Shown piece after piece: positions 21,624 to 32,385 of a stretch of 64,000 nucleotides of DNA. The notes beneath the pieces are model-generated. The model was not told where the DNA came from. It worked only from the letters and a program-made list of their open reading frames with translations, and did no database searches. Origin of the DNA: Trametes villosa (lineage: Eukaryota; Basidiomycota; Agaricomycetes; Polyporales; Polyporaceae). The translations under genes were made by a program, and so were the position numbers. Numbering within the stretch: position 1 is the first letter of the stretch; each line of letters begins with the position of its first letter. The stretch lies in the NCBI GenBank assembly GCA_002964805.2, contig PUDQ02000019.1:124001-188000 (forward strand), in the 5' to 3' direction.

Positions 21624-22718
21624 ATGGCTTCCTCCAGCCTCGCCGCGCCCCCTCTACAGCGCGATGCGGATATCTGGCTCGAAGACGGCAGCATCATACT
21701 GATAGCAAGCCACAGAGTCGCGTTCCGCATATACAAGCGCCTCCTCGCCTACCATGCCACAGTCTTCGACGACATGTTGTCCGTCGGGCAGCCTGGGAGT
21801 AAGGGAGAAGCGGTGATGGACGGCATTCCCACCGTCGACCTAGAGGATGCTCCCGATGCCTTGCGTATCTTCCTCCTCGTCCTGATGTGCTCCGGGTTCG
21901 GGTAAGCACACCGGTACATGTCCTGCTGAGCCACAGAGCTCACGCACAGGTCCATCGTCGCCAGCACTCCGCGTTGGACCCACCCGAAACTACCCTCCCA
22001 GATGGACTTTGCGACCTTCGACGCCCTCGTGCGCATTGCCCATAAATACGATGCGGTGCACATCCTACCCATGCTCTGGGCCGACGGACATCTCCTCTCG
22101 CTTGCCCTCGCCGCGCGCAACGGACTGTGGGGCGACGGCTACGTGTGCCCTCCACATGTAGGGACGGAAGCGGCATTTGCCTTCACCGTCGTGGTCGACG
22201 ACGACGACGTCATAGCGATCCTCGACCTTGCGCGATGCATCGGCGCGGACAACAGCGTCACAGCGGCCATGCTCTGGCTGTGCTGCCTCCAGGGCCCCCT
22301 CTTCCTTCGCGACGGCGTCTCGGGGGAAGGGACTGTCACCCATCGACTCTCCGACGACGACTACGTCCGCTGTGTCCGTGCCCTGCCTCGCCTTTTCCTC
22401 GCCCGCCGCGAGATCGTCATACGCACTTTGCATCAGCCAGACCCGAACGTATTTGCGACATGCCGGACTATGCGGGGGATATGTGAAAACGCGGTCCGAC
22501 CTATCTTTGCTGCGTATGCGCGCGACCCCCCGCCTATGTCAGGAGAGAACCCGGACCCCAAGGAGGGAGATGACGGCGTTTGGTATGGCGGCGCCATCGA
22601 CTTGAAGCGTCTCTGTAGTTTTATGTGCGCAGTCTGTTACGGCCAATTGCTGAAGACCCTCAGAGCTGCATTTGATACGTACTGGCGCGAGGACCTGCCC
22701 ACGCTATTCGAGCTGTGA
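21624..22718 (+). CDS. BTB/POZ-domain protein copy 2 (BTB2, intact)
   Basis: Two exons (21624-21901 and 21950-22718) separated by a 48-bp GT-AG intron; about 348 residues. The BTB/POZ fold is in the N-terminal third: LQRDADIWLEDGSIILIASHRVAFRIYKRLLAYHATVFDDML, VDLEDAPDALRIFLLVLMCSGF. A mostly helical C-terminal part follows: FDALVRIAHKYDAVHILPML, LDLARCIGADNSVTAAMLWLCCLQGP, LRDGVSGEGTVTHRLSDDDYVRCVRAL, ending TLFEL. ATG 21624 is preferred over an in-frame ATG at 21573 because the paralogue starts at the equivalent place. Proteins of this type are common and expanded in agaricomycetes; many BTB proteins serve as CUL3 adaptors, but the partner here is unknown. Confidence 0.88.
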
Positions 22719-22928
22719 TACTACGCTTGGCCATCGCTCCTGACCTCCTTCCCAACGTCCTTTTCACTTATGTACACTACCACTTCCACCGTGACGTCGA
22801 CGTGATGGCGAAACTCCAGTTCGCCCTCATTCTCCATGACATATATATGAGCACAACCTCCTGTTCATGGACTACCCAAGGTCTAGCGGACGATGCAAGA
22901 TGTAAGTCAGCGAAAGGTCAACGTCGCG

Positions 22929-24861
22929 TTACTCGTCACTATCAATGCTATGGGCGAACGTTAGTACCGGACCTCAAATCACGCCGAACGTCGAAGGAAC
23001 TCACGAGTAACCGTACACCTCCCCCGGCCAGGTAGTCGGCGAATACTCCTCTGCTGTGCCAAGCCCGCCGTCGGTGCGCACCACACGGTACGCCCACCAC
23101 TGGTGGTAGCCGAACTGCCTCGGCACGAGGAGAGATATGTACTCCAGCGACGGCGCAAGGGTCTTCGCGAACACGTGTGCGGCCGAGTCCATGACTTCCG
23201 ACGCGACCTCCGTCTGTCGTTCAAACCTGAGCCGCTCTTCCTCCGACGCGGGATACCAGTGGTCTATGACGTCGGGGAGGCACCGGAAGTCCAGATGCGC
23301 CCTCAACAGGCGCAGATTCGTAAGCCCACGGAGAGCGTTGGCGATTTGCTTCTGCAGACGATGTCAGTCATGGGAGGTGGACACTCGATAGGCGTACACG
23401 ATGACGACAGCGTACCACGGGAGGATCGGGGCCGCCCTCGCTCCGGTAGCGATGGACCTCGAGCACGGTCAGATGAGGGTACGAGGACCCGATATGTCGG
23501 AAAATCTCGTTGTCTCCAGCAGCGTCGGCGCGGAACTCGAGATGGAGATGGGTCACGTTCGATGTTTCCGAACTGCGGAGGAGGTGGAGCATCTCCGACG
23601 ATGACAGGAGAGGGGATGTCCAGGAGACTCGAGCGTGATCCATGGCTTCTTTGAAGCCGGTGTGGTGCTTATAGTAGCGCGGCCAGCAGCGCAAGCTGAG
23701 GTAGCGCAGGGTCGCTGGGAGGTGTGCGTAGAACTCGTCCTCGGGATGCGGGTGCGTCACCTCCAAGTGCTCGAGATCATACCAGTTGTACGACGCCTTG
23801 ACGGAGGGCGGCCATATTGGCCTGTGCTTACCGCCCGCTGGCTCGGCAAGAACGAGGGACAGCTCGCGTAGGCGAGGCATCTTCTCGAGAATCGTTACAA
23901 GCGGAGGGGTGCCCTGGCGTGCTAGGAGTTCTCCGTAGAGCCGTAGCTTCGTCAATCGGGGCCACTCCCAGAGGTGCATACGGTGAAGAGATGTTGACTC
24001 GCCAGGGAGAGATAGTGATACAAGAGAGGCGTGCGCGCGTTCGAGGATGAGGTGTACTCCAAGCTTGTCCGTCTCTGAGGTTCGCTGCCCAGGATGTGGT
24101 CGGAGGGGAGGGACCTCGTAGGCAAAGGTTTCCAAGGCTATTGTCAGCGGCGGGACGATTTCCGGTAGGAGGTCGTCTTCGGGGTGGCACAGTGGTCCGT
24201 CCATGCAGAGGTGGCGTAGGTGCGGGACGGAGAGGACTGCTTCGAGTACGTGTGCCGCCACGCCAACTGGAGTGTGGATGATGGTAAGGAAGTCTCTGCT
24301 TTCTGGTATGCCAAAATGGACTGTGTGGAGGCTTGGCATCGAAGTCAGGGCATCCTTGACAAAGCGGCCAAGACGTTGTGCCGCAGCTATACGACGAGCG
24401 GGTTCTCGCAGCCACTCATCATATTGGTTGGGCCCGAAGTAATCTTCAGTGCGGCGCGTCAGGTCGGGGCGCGCGAACCCCCGACAGAACTGAAGGATGC
24501 TGAGAGAGAGGTCAGCGCACGGCGGGTGTTGGTAGGTGCCAGAACTCACCGAACGTATGGCCATAGCGAGCAAGGAAGGAAAGTTGGATTCTCCGATTTA
24601 TCGACGCCATACGAGTTGACGGTGCATGTTTCGAAGAGAGTGGGCATGCACGCCTCACGTATCCATTTGCAGGAGAGGGATAAAGGTCGCAATCCCTGTC
24701 TAGGACGGAGATAACCGAACACTTCGAGGAGAATCTCGATGTTCAAGCTTTGCAGCCCGAGGCTGCCCTAGAGATGAGTAGGTGGCCGACGTGTAAGCAA
24801 CGTCCGCGAGCATCAGCCAAGTACAGAAGCTCACAGTACGCGTCGCGCCGGTGAAAGCCAT
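22929..24861 (-). CDS. F-box / leucine-rich protein, array copy E (intact)
   Basis: Exons on the reverse strand: 24835-24861, 24550-24767, 23416-24499, 23005-23351, 22929-22947 (564 residues). Exon 1 is MAFTGATRT. The F-box reads LNIEILLEVFGYLRP and LSCKWIREACMPTLF. Exon 3 starts RILQFCRGFARPDLTRRTEDYFGP and keeps YDEWLREPARRIAAAQRLGRFVKDAL and the same repeats as copy A, of which it is a close inverted duplicate. The end is SIDSDE instead of DIDSDE because exon 4 stops at ...TC instead of ...GA. All joints are GT-AG and the frame is open. Likely SCF adaptor. Confidence 0.87.
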
Positions 24862-25635
24862 GCGCCCACTGATGTGTCAGTTAATAGGCAATTCTTGAGC
24901 TCAACCAAGTGGGTGTCGAGGTCAAGCAAGACGAGCAGCTCGAGCAGGAGAAGCAACGAAACAACGGACAAGTTAGAAGTTCGGTAGGAGCTGCCCCCGA
25001 ACGAAATGGGGAATGCCGGGGTGGAGTGATGCGTATACCAAATTCTCAGCCAGCTATTGCGCTCGCTCAGAGTCAATACCGCCCAGTATTTGCAAGATAG
25101 CTTATACAGACATCGAAATTCGTGGAGGCAGACTCGGAGGCAGACTCCTCGTGGTACAAGTTACAGCGCAAGCGACGGTGTTGCGGCAGGTTGCAGCCTC
25201 CGGGTACTTAGGTGCGAAAAAGCAGTGCCCCCGAAGGATCTTATCTTATCTCAGCGCCTATGACTTGCGTACGGCGTGCGCAAACAAGTGCTGGTTTTCT
25301 TCTCCCCGGACGCTCTGGTCTCCACAACGTATTTGAACGACAGGCGCAGGGAGCGGTAGGTACGTTAATCGCTACTATGCTGATCTGCCGCGAATTCTGA
25401 GACTTGCATAGCCTAGATAAGAGGCTCTTCTGTCACTGCAGGCACCGAGGAATATCTGAGCAGGCCGGACTCCGCGCTGTGTGGTCAATGCTGCGTCAAT
25501 GGTCGTGGCAAGGGCCGCGAGCCCATTGTTCGCCTGACACAAAATGGCAATCCCAAATAGGAAACAAATACGAGGTTGTGGCGCCTGCGCGTCCGCTAGC
25601 CACGCTCAGCCCATCTCTCGTCTTCTACCACCACC
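24862..25635. promoter_or_regulatory. Shared upstream region between F-box E and L2
   Basis: Divergent spacer homologous to 4678-5459 and to 34009-34620. A CCATCTCTCGTCTTCTACCACCACC-type leader precedes the L2 ATG. Confidence 0.45.
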
Positions 25636-27191
25636 ATGTCCGGCCTGAGCTTCATCGGCACGCCCCGCTCCGCCCCTCTCGTCGTGGAACTGCCCTCCGC
25701 CTGCGGCACGCAGGGCCTTAAAGGAACGTCTTTGGTCACCGCCACCGATCGCATGGGGAAGCCGCGGTCCGTGTTGATCACGCAGGCCGCGAAGAGGAGC
25801 CTCGCGCCTGTGCGCCGGCGGTCGAATCTGAGGAAGGAGCTGCTCGTCCCTGAAATGCTCGATAGCAAGAGGTTCCACGACGCGGTCGCGCGCCACACCA
25901 AGGCCGAGGCCGAGATGAGAGGTACGTCCCTCGTTGTGGCTATGAACTGCAGGTTCCAAGGACGAGCACCACGATTCGTTGCAGCGGCGTCGGAACGTAA
26001 GGCTCGAGCCGCAAGAAGCTCCTCTCTGAAGAGAGTGCTAACCATGATAATCTCTGGTACGCCACTACCTTCCCTGCCATGGACACCACTCTTACCGCGA
26101 CGCTACAGGTCAGACTTTTACCCCAGCGAGCACGGCCACTGCGTTGCCGGCGTCTTCGCCCAAGGCTGGGAGCACCAACATCAATGCGCCCAAGTCCGAA
26201 ACCGCTGAACCGCACGGAAGAGAAGTCACTTGGGCTCACCAACGGAGCCTTCCTTCTGGGTTTTGGCAACGGTCGCGTTGGGGCCCCATGGCTCTACTCC
26301 TCGCCAACCGCCCGCGGACCGCGACGCCCTGGGGGTACATGATCGCGAAGAAGATCTGGCAGGGCAAAGTGTGAGTCGTACACCGCTGCACTACCAGTGA
26401 CAGGGCTAATGCTGCGTGACAGACGGCAGAGCGCTATGATTATACCCAAGAAACCGGACTCGGGGGACCTCACATGGCCGCTCGTTGGGGTGCGGAAGAC
26501 CCCACTCGAGCCTCTGCCCCGCCATCCGGAGTTTGAGTGCCCGCCGACGCTACGGGCTATCACCGCGCCGTTTGACCGGAAGAAGAAGACGAAGACGCGC
26601 ACAGCGTCGGATTATCTGCGCATGCATCACCTGGCCTGGAAGGAGTTAACGAAGAAGAACCACCTGCGGCGGATGCAGCGCACGGACAGCGTGATCATCG
26701 ACGATCTGCAGTCCTCGTGGAAGACGGAGGGGACCTCCGGGGGTGAGAATGGGATGTGCCCGGGCGAGGGCGTGAACACCGCGCCGAATGCAAATGGCGG
26801 CCCCCAGCAGCAAGGCACGTCCGCGGAGGACGCGTGCTCGGCGGTTGTCACTGTGGAACTCGAAGAAGGAGAAATTCCCTTCAGCGTTCAGGAGGCTCCT
26901 ATTGCGGGCGGTGCGAATTCGGAGGGTGCTGCTCAAGTCGATGCAAGCGTGACACAGTCCGCCGTAGAGGAAGTCCCCGTCGTCCCAGTGGAGCAACTCT
27001 CGACCACCTTCTCCGAGACATCTATCGCTCCCCTCGACCTCGACCTCGATCTTAGACTTTTCGAGACCTCCCCGCTCGACTTCGGAGAAGGCATTCCCGC
27101 TAGCGGTTCGCCGAGCACCCTGCTCAACGACGAGAACGCTATGCTGGACCGTCCGAGTGACGTTCCCTTCGGCATAGCGGTGCCCTGGTAG
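25636..27191 (+). CDS. Family L copy 2 (L2), function unknown
   Basis: Four exons: 25636-25921, 25985-26056, 26109-26370, 26423-27191. The protein starts MSGLSFIGTPRSAPLVVELP, then RMGKPRSVLITQAAKRSLAPVRRRSNLRKELLVPEM...AEAEMR. A short basic exon (AASERKARAARSSSLKR) follows, then GQTFTPASTATALP...EPHGREVTWAHQRS...TPWGYMIAKKIWQGK. The last exon has WPLVGVRKTPLEPLPRHPEF, RAITAPFDRKKKTKTRTASDYLRMHHLAWKEL, and an acidic low-complexity tail with PLDLDLDLRLFE and NDENAMLDRPSDVPFG. It ends PW-stop. L3 reads past this point, and the matching L3 tail lies displaced at about 28715-28806, beyond an inserted element. Basic N-half and acidic C-half; no known domain recognised. Confidence 0.7.
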
Positions 27192-27249
27192 GGGTACATG
27201 CTTCTGGGAGTCACCGCCCCAGAGATACTACCAGTACTTCCGGGGACTC

Positions 27250-28714
27250 CATCAGCAAAAGGGGGGCACTGCCTGTAGACGCCTGCAGAACGCTGCAGGG
27301 AAGGTAGTAGCCAGTAGCATTCATAGTAGCAGATTACGAATTCGATCTTATCGATGAAGTCTAGTAGCACTTCATGTTGGTATCGAGTGTGCTACAAGAC
27401 GTCGCACCACAGCCTGCAGAAGGATACAAGCTCCCGCGCAGGGAACTATATCACCTTACAGCTACCCGCGCGCCGTACTGCAGTACTCTACGGGTCACTG
27501 GAGAGCTTCGCGTGAGGCTCTGGAGCGTACTGGGATGTCATGCCTAGTGGGGCCTTCGCAATTCGATAGCCTTGCAGAATAGGAATAAACTCCGAGAGAG
27601 AAACTAAGTTATATATTGCTAAGACATTGGACACGTTGCCGTGCCTGAGCGAGAATACACATATTGAACGACGTATGTACGACGTTATGTATAGGGATGA
27701 CATCCGAAACCTACCGGCCGAGCACAAACCCCTTGCCCCGTACTCCTGCTATGTCCCTCGGTACTGCCGGGTCCAGCCGCCCAATGGGCGAGTACGAAGC
27801 TCAGTTTGCATGGAAAACCACGAGTGAGAGAGGGAGGACGCACCGATAACAAGAGCGGACACCAGAGACGCGCATCGGAAGGAGCTGAGGTAGTTCAGAG
27901 TGAGGACGTAGAACGGTAGTGCATAACAGTGTGGTACTCACGTAGTCTTGTCCCCCTGAATGAGAAGTAGGCGTCCCGGCGGGCCCTGTATGGAAAAGAA
28001 TTGAGTATATGCGCATATATGCACAAGTTACTCACAAACGAATGCATGTATCCTGATCCGAGTGGACGTAGACGGCGGTGGGCACGGGCGCGGAGGTAAC
28101 CTTCTTCTTTTGCACCTGTCACGAGAGGAGTGTGAAAAGATGTGTATATCAACATTGAGCATAAGGGAGATGTGGCAGCTCTACTAGAGGAGCGGGGGAT
28201 GTCTGAGGCCCGAGGAGCCGACTCACCCAGGTGTGCAGCAAGCACGGGAAGCCAACGCGTGCGAGGGAAAGAGGTAGGTGGTGGTAAGAGGGGAAGGAGC
28301 GAATGCGCAGTCAACGAAGCAGCAAAGACTTTATACGCGGGGTCCAGTGCCCCAGGTGAGTGCAAGGAGAGGGCAGACGCGAAGAGGTGCGCGCGACCAG
28401 CCCCGCTTGCGATCGGGACAACGCGTCATACGGGCGCTTACTTCGGCCATACCGGCGCCGCGCAGTCGACCTCCAGTCAAACCTTTACATCGTGCTATAT
28501 ACAGACTTCGGGCCTTATGAAGATACGACAATGCTCTACATTAGCAAGTCTTTGCTACTGAAAATCTACAGGTGTCAATCGTGCACTACTGACAATTGCA
28601 GCGTTCTCCATCGGCCTGCAAGACGTCCGGGTAAGCAATACAGGCGCCTGCAGCACTCTCCCACCTTCGTCGCCCACTGCAGAGGGCTGCATCCGATTTC
28701 CCTTTTTGCTGATG
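27250..28714. mobile_element. 1.46-kb DNA-transposon-like insertion with terminal inverted repeats
   Basis: The left end (27250) reads CATCAGCAAAAGGGG and the right end (28714), read on the reverse strand, CATCAGCAAAAAGGG. Subterminal CTGCAG-containing motifs recur near both ends (GCCTGCAG, GCTGCAGG on the left; CTGCAGG, TGCAGCC on the right). The element sits exactly where L2's similarity to L3 is interrupted. It encodes nothing recognisable, so it is non-autonomous. A target duplication is not clear (at most a short TC). Confidence 0.65.
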
Positions 28715-28806
28715 TCCTCCCTATCATGCATAGCAGTATTGTACGGACGGAGTGCATGTCTGTTCGGCCTGGAGTTTCGTATGCGCGCCGTGTTCTGTAT
28801 ACTTAG
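28715..28806 (+). pseudogene. Displaced 3' tail of L2
   Basis: Codes for PIMHSSIVRTECMSVRPGVSYARRVLYT-stop in segments matching the L3 terminus (SIMHSSVLPMDWTPVRPGVLYARSLVLVW). It is the part of the original L2 3' end left on the far side of the inserted element at 27250-28714. Confidence 0.75.
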
Positions 28807-28997
28807 TGAGGACGCCAGTTGTGTAACCTGATAGCTTGGAATCTTGGACACGTTTGCTATGTAGCTTCCCATTTGTACAAATGCCATCGCTGTGCAGAAT
28901 TGATGAACTTGATTGCGGTTGAACGATTGAATGTTTGGAAGTGTGGGCCATACCTACTCTTGCACCCCTATGCCCCACGCCTAAAGACTTCTTGCAA

Positions 28998-29069
28998 TCC
29001 GATATGGTGTAGTGGCTAACATTATCGCCTCTCACGCGATAGCCCGGGGTTCGATTCCCCGTGTCGGAA
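28998..29069 (+). tRNA. tRNA-Glu (anticodon CTC)
   Basis: A 72-nt cloverleaf. The acceptor stem TCCGATA pairs with TGTCGGA, the D-arm begins GGTGTAGTGGCTAAC (internal A box), the anticodon stem ATCGC/GCGAT encloses loop CTCTCAC with anticodon CTC (decodes GAG), and the T-arm is CCCGGGGTTCGATTCCCCG (B box). There is no intron and the discriminator is A. It reads alone, upstream of SLM1. Confidence 0.97.
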
Positions 29070-29071
29070 TG

Positions 29072-29077
29072 TTTTTT
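29072..29077 (+). terminator. RNA polymerase III terminator of tRNA-Glu
   Basis: Run of six T's starting three bases after the tRNA 3' end, the standard Pol III stop signal. Confidence 0.85.
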
Positions 29078-29123
29078 GCGACCGTTGGCGTTGAGTGAGG
29101 CCTTGCCCGATGGGGAGCAGGCA

Positions 29124-29131
29124 TGACGTCA
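29124..29131. promoter_or_regulatory. CRE-like palindrome TGACGTCA upstream of SLM1
   Basis: A perfect 8-bp ATF/CREB-type site 101 bp before the SLM1 ATG. Further copies are at 59897 and 62601. Function inferred from sequence only. Confidence 0.4.
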
Positions 29132-29231
29132 GGCGGCTACTGAGGGTACCTGTTGGGATCCCCTCCCGCGGGCGAGGTTAAGTAGCTCCTCCTCTCTGTT
29201 TTCCCTCTCGCCACCTTTCCTCCCGACCACC

Positions 29232-31974
29232 ATGAACGAAACAGTCTCCATCTCGCGCGCGACCTCACTCTCCCGCGCCGGCAGCAGGCGCGGCTCGACC
29301 GTCTCTCGCAGCCAGTCTCTCATCAAGAAGAACATTCAGCCCCACGACCTCCGACCTTCCGACATCCTCATCGAACGCTTCACCGCGTGGAAAGCCATCG
29401 TCAAGCAGCTCATCGCCTACTTCGAAGGCATTGCCGACATCGAGAACAATGTCGCGCGGGAGATGACCAAGCTCGGCGCCGTCATCCAGGTCCCCTTCCG
29501 TTCGGGGAACCAGTTCCTAGGAGAGGGAGGTCTTCAGGTGCGTCCAAGAGGACTTTGGATCGTACAGGTCGCTGCGGCTGCTTGTAGCAGCCACGCACTC
29601 GGGCGGCCTTACAGCTGCCCGGATGTGTGGGTACTTTCATAGCGTGGTCATCCATGCATTCGTTGGACACGCCGCGCACACTGCTGTCCTCATTCGCGCC
29701 TTCGCCGCGCAGGTTGCAGGCGGTGACCCCTTTGAGATTCGTGGCCGCGACAACACATTTCTCTCGCCAGTCACGCATGTCTCATTCACGTCTGCGTTAT
29801 CTCCGCGCGTGCACCCTTGCTTCATTCTCGCATTGGCATCGCATCCATGCACACGCTCGCTGCAAGCACTGGGGACGCGCCCTCCGCGTCGCTCTCCGCA
29901 CGCCACTTCCTTCCTTTTCCCCGCCTATTTGAGCGGAAGTCGAAGTGGGATGGCGAGTAGAACTAGAACTGCGACTCGCCGCAGCGTAGTTCCACTTCCA
30001 CCGTTTTGGCGGGCTGACAGGCGTGTGCGTGAAGGCGACGCGGTGCACACATGGACGAGGCAGCAGTCACAGATGCTAGTAACCCCAGTGTATGCATACC
30101 TTTTGGTGTGGACGGCGCACGCGCAGATGTGAACCAGGATGGATGTAGTGGATGCCTCATACAGTACCTGCACAAGCGAGGGCGAGGTCGTGGTCAGCGG
30201 TGCGCGCGATGGCGATGTGGGCGAGTGAGTTGATGAGCACGCTAGGCTCGATCAATATAAGCGAGTGAAGCTGTGCCTTTGCGATAGGCCTAGTTTTGAC
30301 GACCGCTTCCACTCTCACATACACTTCTACCTAGCCCGCTTCGGTTTCACCACATTGACATATTTTCGCTCCACTTCGCGTGACGCTAACTCTTTGCAAA
30401 TCTGTAGGATATATTCTATGGCATCCGTGATAAGACACGCGCAATCGCTGACCAGCATGCCAACCTCGGGCGCACCGTGGACGGCTCTATTGTTCAACAC
30501 CTCCAGAAGCTCCGCGTGGAAATCAAGGCGCATATAAAGGTGCGAATTCCCTCCCTCTTATAACACGCAGTATCTCGATACAAACACATACATAGAACAT
30601 TCAAAACGATACGGGTAAACTGGCGACAGCCGTAGCTAAAGAGCGTGAATTGTCCGCGAAGCTCATCGGCGACCTCGGAACGAACATCTCCATCCTGAAG
30701 AACACCCCCCTGAACGTCACTTCTAGGACCGACCCCTATGTCGCTAACCAGGCCGTCGCACGTCAGCTCACCAAACAGGTGCACACCGAGAACGCGCTGC
30801 AGAAGTCGCTGCTGCTCACCCAAGCGTCCTCGGCAATGTTCGAAGCGTCTCTCATTCAGGCGCTACAGTCCGCATGGGCTACCTTCGCCGAATGGCGCAC
30901 GCGCATGGACAACGCCGTCCGCGACCTCTGGGGTAACCTCGAGCGCGACATGTCCGCGCTCCCTCCTGACCGCGAATGGATCTCGTTTGCGGCGCGCGAA
31001 GACCATCTCGTCGACCCCGAAACGCCGCTCCGCAACCCAGAGCACATCAGCTACCCGAGCAAGGACGACCCGAGCGTGATCCCCGTTCACACCGGGTTAC
31101 TTGAGCGCAAGAAACGCTACACGCGCACGTATCGCGAGGCGTACTACGTGCTCACGCCCGCCGGGTTCCTTCACGAGTTCACGTCCTCTGACCCGGCGAT
31201 CGCGGACAAGCCGCAGTTTAGTCTGTTCCTGCCGCTGTGCACGCTCGGGCCGCCGTCTTCGCCGAGCGCGAAGAGCCACAAGTTCCATATCGAGGAGCGC
31301 AAGGACGGCGCGGGGAGCACGCGCACGGGCTCGCTGCGCGGGCTGAAGAACTCGCTCACCGGCCGCGGCGGATCGAGCGGGCGCGCGTGGGCGTTCCGCG
31401 CGCGCTCGCACGACGACATGATGGAGTGGTGGAACGACGTGCGGATGCTCTGCGCGCGGTACCTCGTCGCGAGCGAGCAGATGGAGCGCAGCGGGCCGGT
31501 GGCGGCGGCGGTACGCGCGGCCGGGTACACAAGCGAGGAGGAGGGCCTCGGAGAGACGGATGAAGAGGGCTCGAGCATTGAGGAGGAGCAGGACGAGGAG
31601 GACGATGCGGTGTTCGAGGAGGCGCGCGATGGAGCCGAGGACGACGCGGGCCCGCCGGAGTACTCGCACACCGGCGCGCACGACGCGCACGGATACCCAG
31701 TAAGTCTTCCTTCCCCTTAGAGCCCGCTGGGCGTCGCTTACGTTTCCGCGCGCACCAGGTTGACAAGAAGCCCGCCGCGAATGGGGAGGGCGCGACGGTC
31801 TCGCGCCGGCCGAGCAAGCGGCAGCAGGAGAAGGCGCCGGAGGGCCGTCCGCCGCACGCGGTCGCTCCCACTGAGGAGGATGCGGGCGCGGGCGTGGCCC
31901 CGGGATCGAGTGAGCCGGAGCACGCTGCTGGACCCGCGGCTGCATCTGACAGCCGCTTCACAGAGGGCCTCTGA
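29232..31974 (+). CDS. SLM1: Slm1/Slm2-like F-BAR and PH-domain protein (TORC2 effector)
   Basis: Slm proteins bind PI(4,5)P2 and TORC2 at the plasma membrane (eisosomes) and control actin and sphingolipid homeostasis. Exons: 29232-29537, 30408-30539, 30596-31699, 31759-31974. After a Ser/Arg-rich N-terminus comes the F-BAR-like region: KKNIQPHDLRPSDILIERF, LIAYFEGIADIENN, IQVPFRSGNQFLGEGGLQ, DIFYGIRDKTRAIADQHANL, QNDTGKLATAVAKERELSAK. The linker DREWISFAAR...DPETPLRNPEHISYP and the PH domain follow (VIPVHTGLLERKKRYTRTYR, AYYVLTPAGFLHEF, SLFLPLCTLG, SHKFHIEERKDG, RARSHDDMMEWWNDVRMLCARYL). The C-terminus is acidic and low-complexity. Intron 1 is 870 bp, far longer than any other here. Family assignment is firm. 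Confidence 0.93.
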
Positions 31975-32385
31975 GGCGTTAGGACGCGCGGCGGCGTGCA
32001 TGTAGGAGCAGTGGTTTGTCGGGTGGTGTTAGTGGCTCGACGCAGTGTTACCCGATATTCCGTGTCTGTGGTTCTGTGTCGGATTTTGTACAGTACGACA
32101 GGATGTGTTTGGCTCTCAACATAGTAAGCGTCTCAGATCTCAGAGCTGGAACGAATCGGGTCTGTTCTGACACTAATTTGACCCAAATCGCGAAATATGA
32201 TCAGTTGCGGTACTAAGACTCCGAAAAGGCGCACAACGCTTCTTCATGAGAGCACTGCTGTTTACGTTGATAGCTCGTAAATCAGTCTCACGTTCAGGAG
32301 CGGAAGACAGTCATTCCTCTTGCAGGGAGTTCAGAAACCGCGCGGAGGTCATTGTGGAAACTGACAAGCTATATGGCCGAAGTGG
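31975..32385. other. Convergent spacer between SLM1 and L3
   Basis: About 0.4 kb holding both 3' flanks. The first part (to about 32110) is the region duplicated downstream of the SLM1 pseudogene. No gene is seen. Confidence 0.4.

Noticed and set aside
27250..28714. Possible autonomous transposon
   Set aside because: No transposase motif is visible in any frame, so it is reported only as a non-autonomous element.
29637..30233. Several open frames inside SLM1 intron 1
   Set aside because: They conflict with the well-supported splice from GGLQ to DIFYGIRDK and have no recognisable content.
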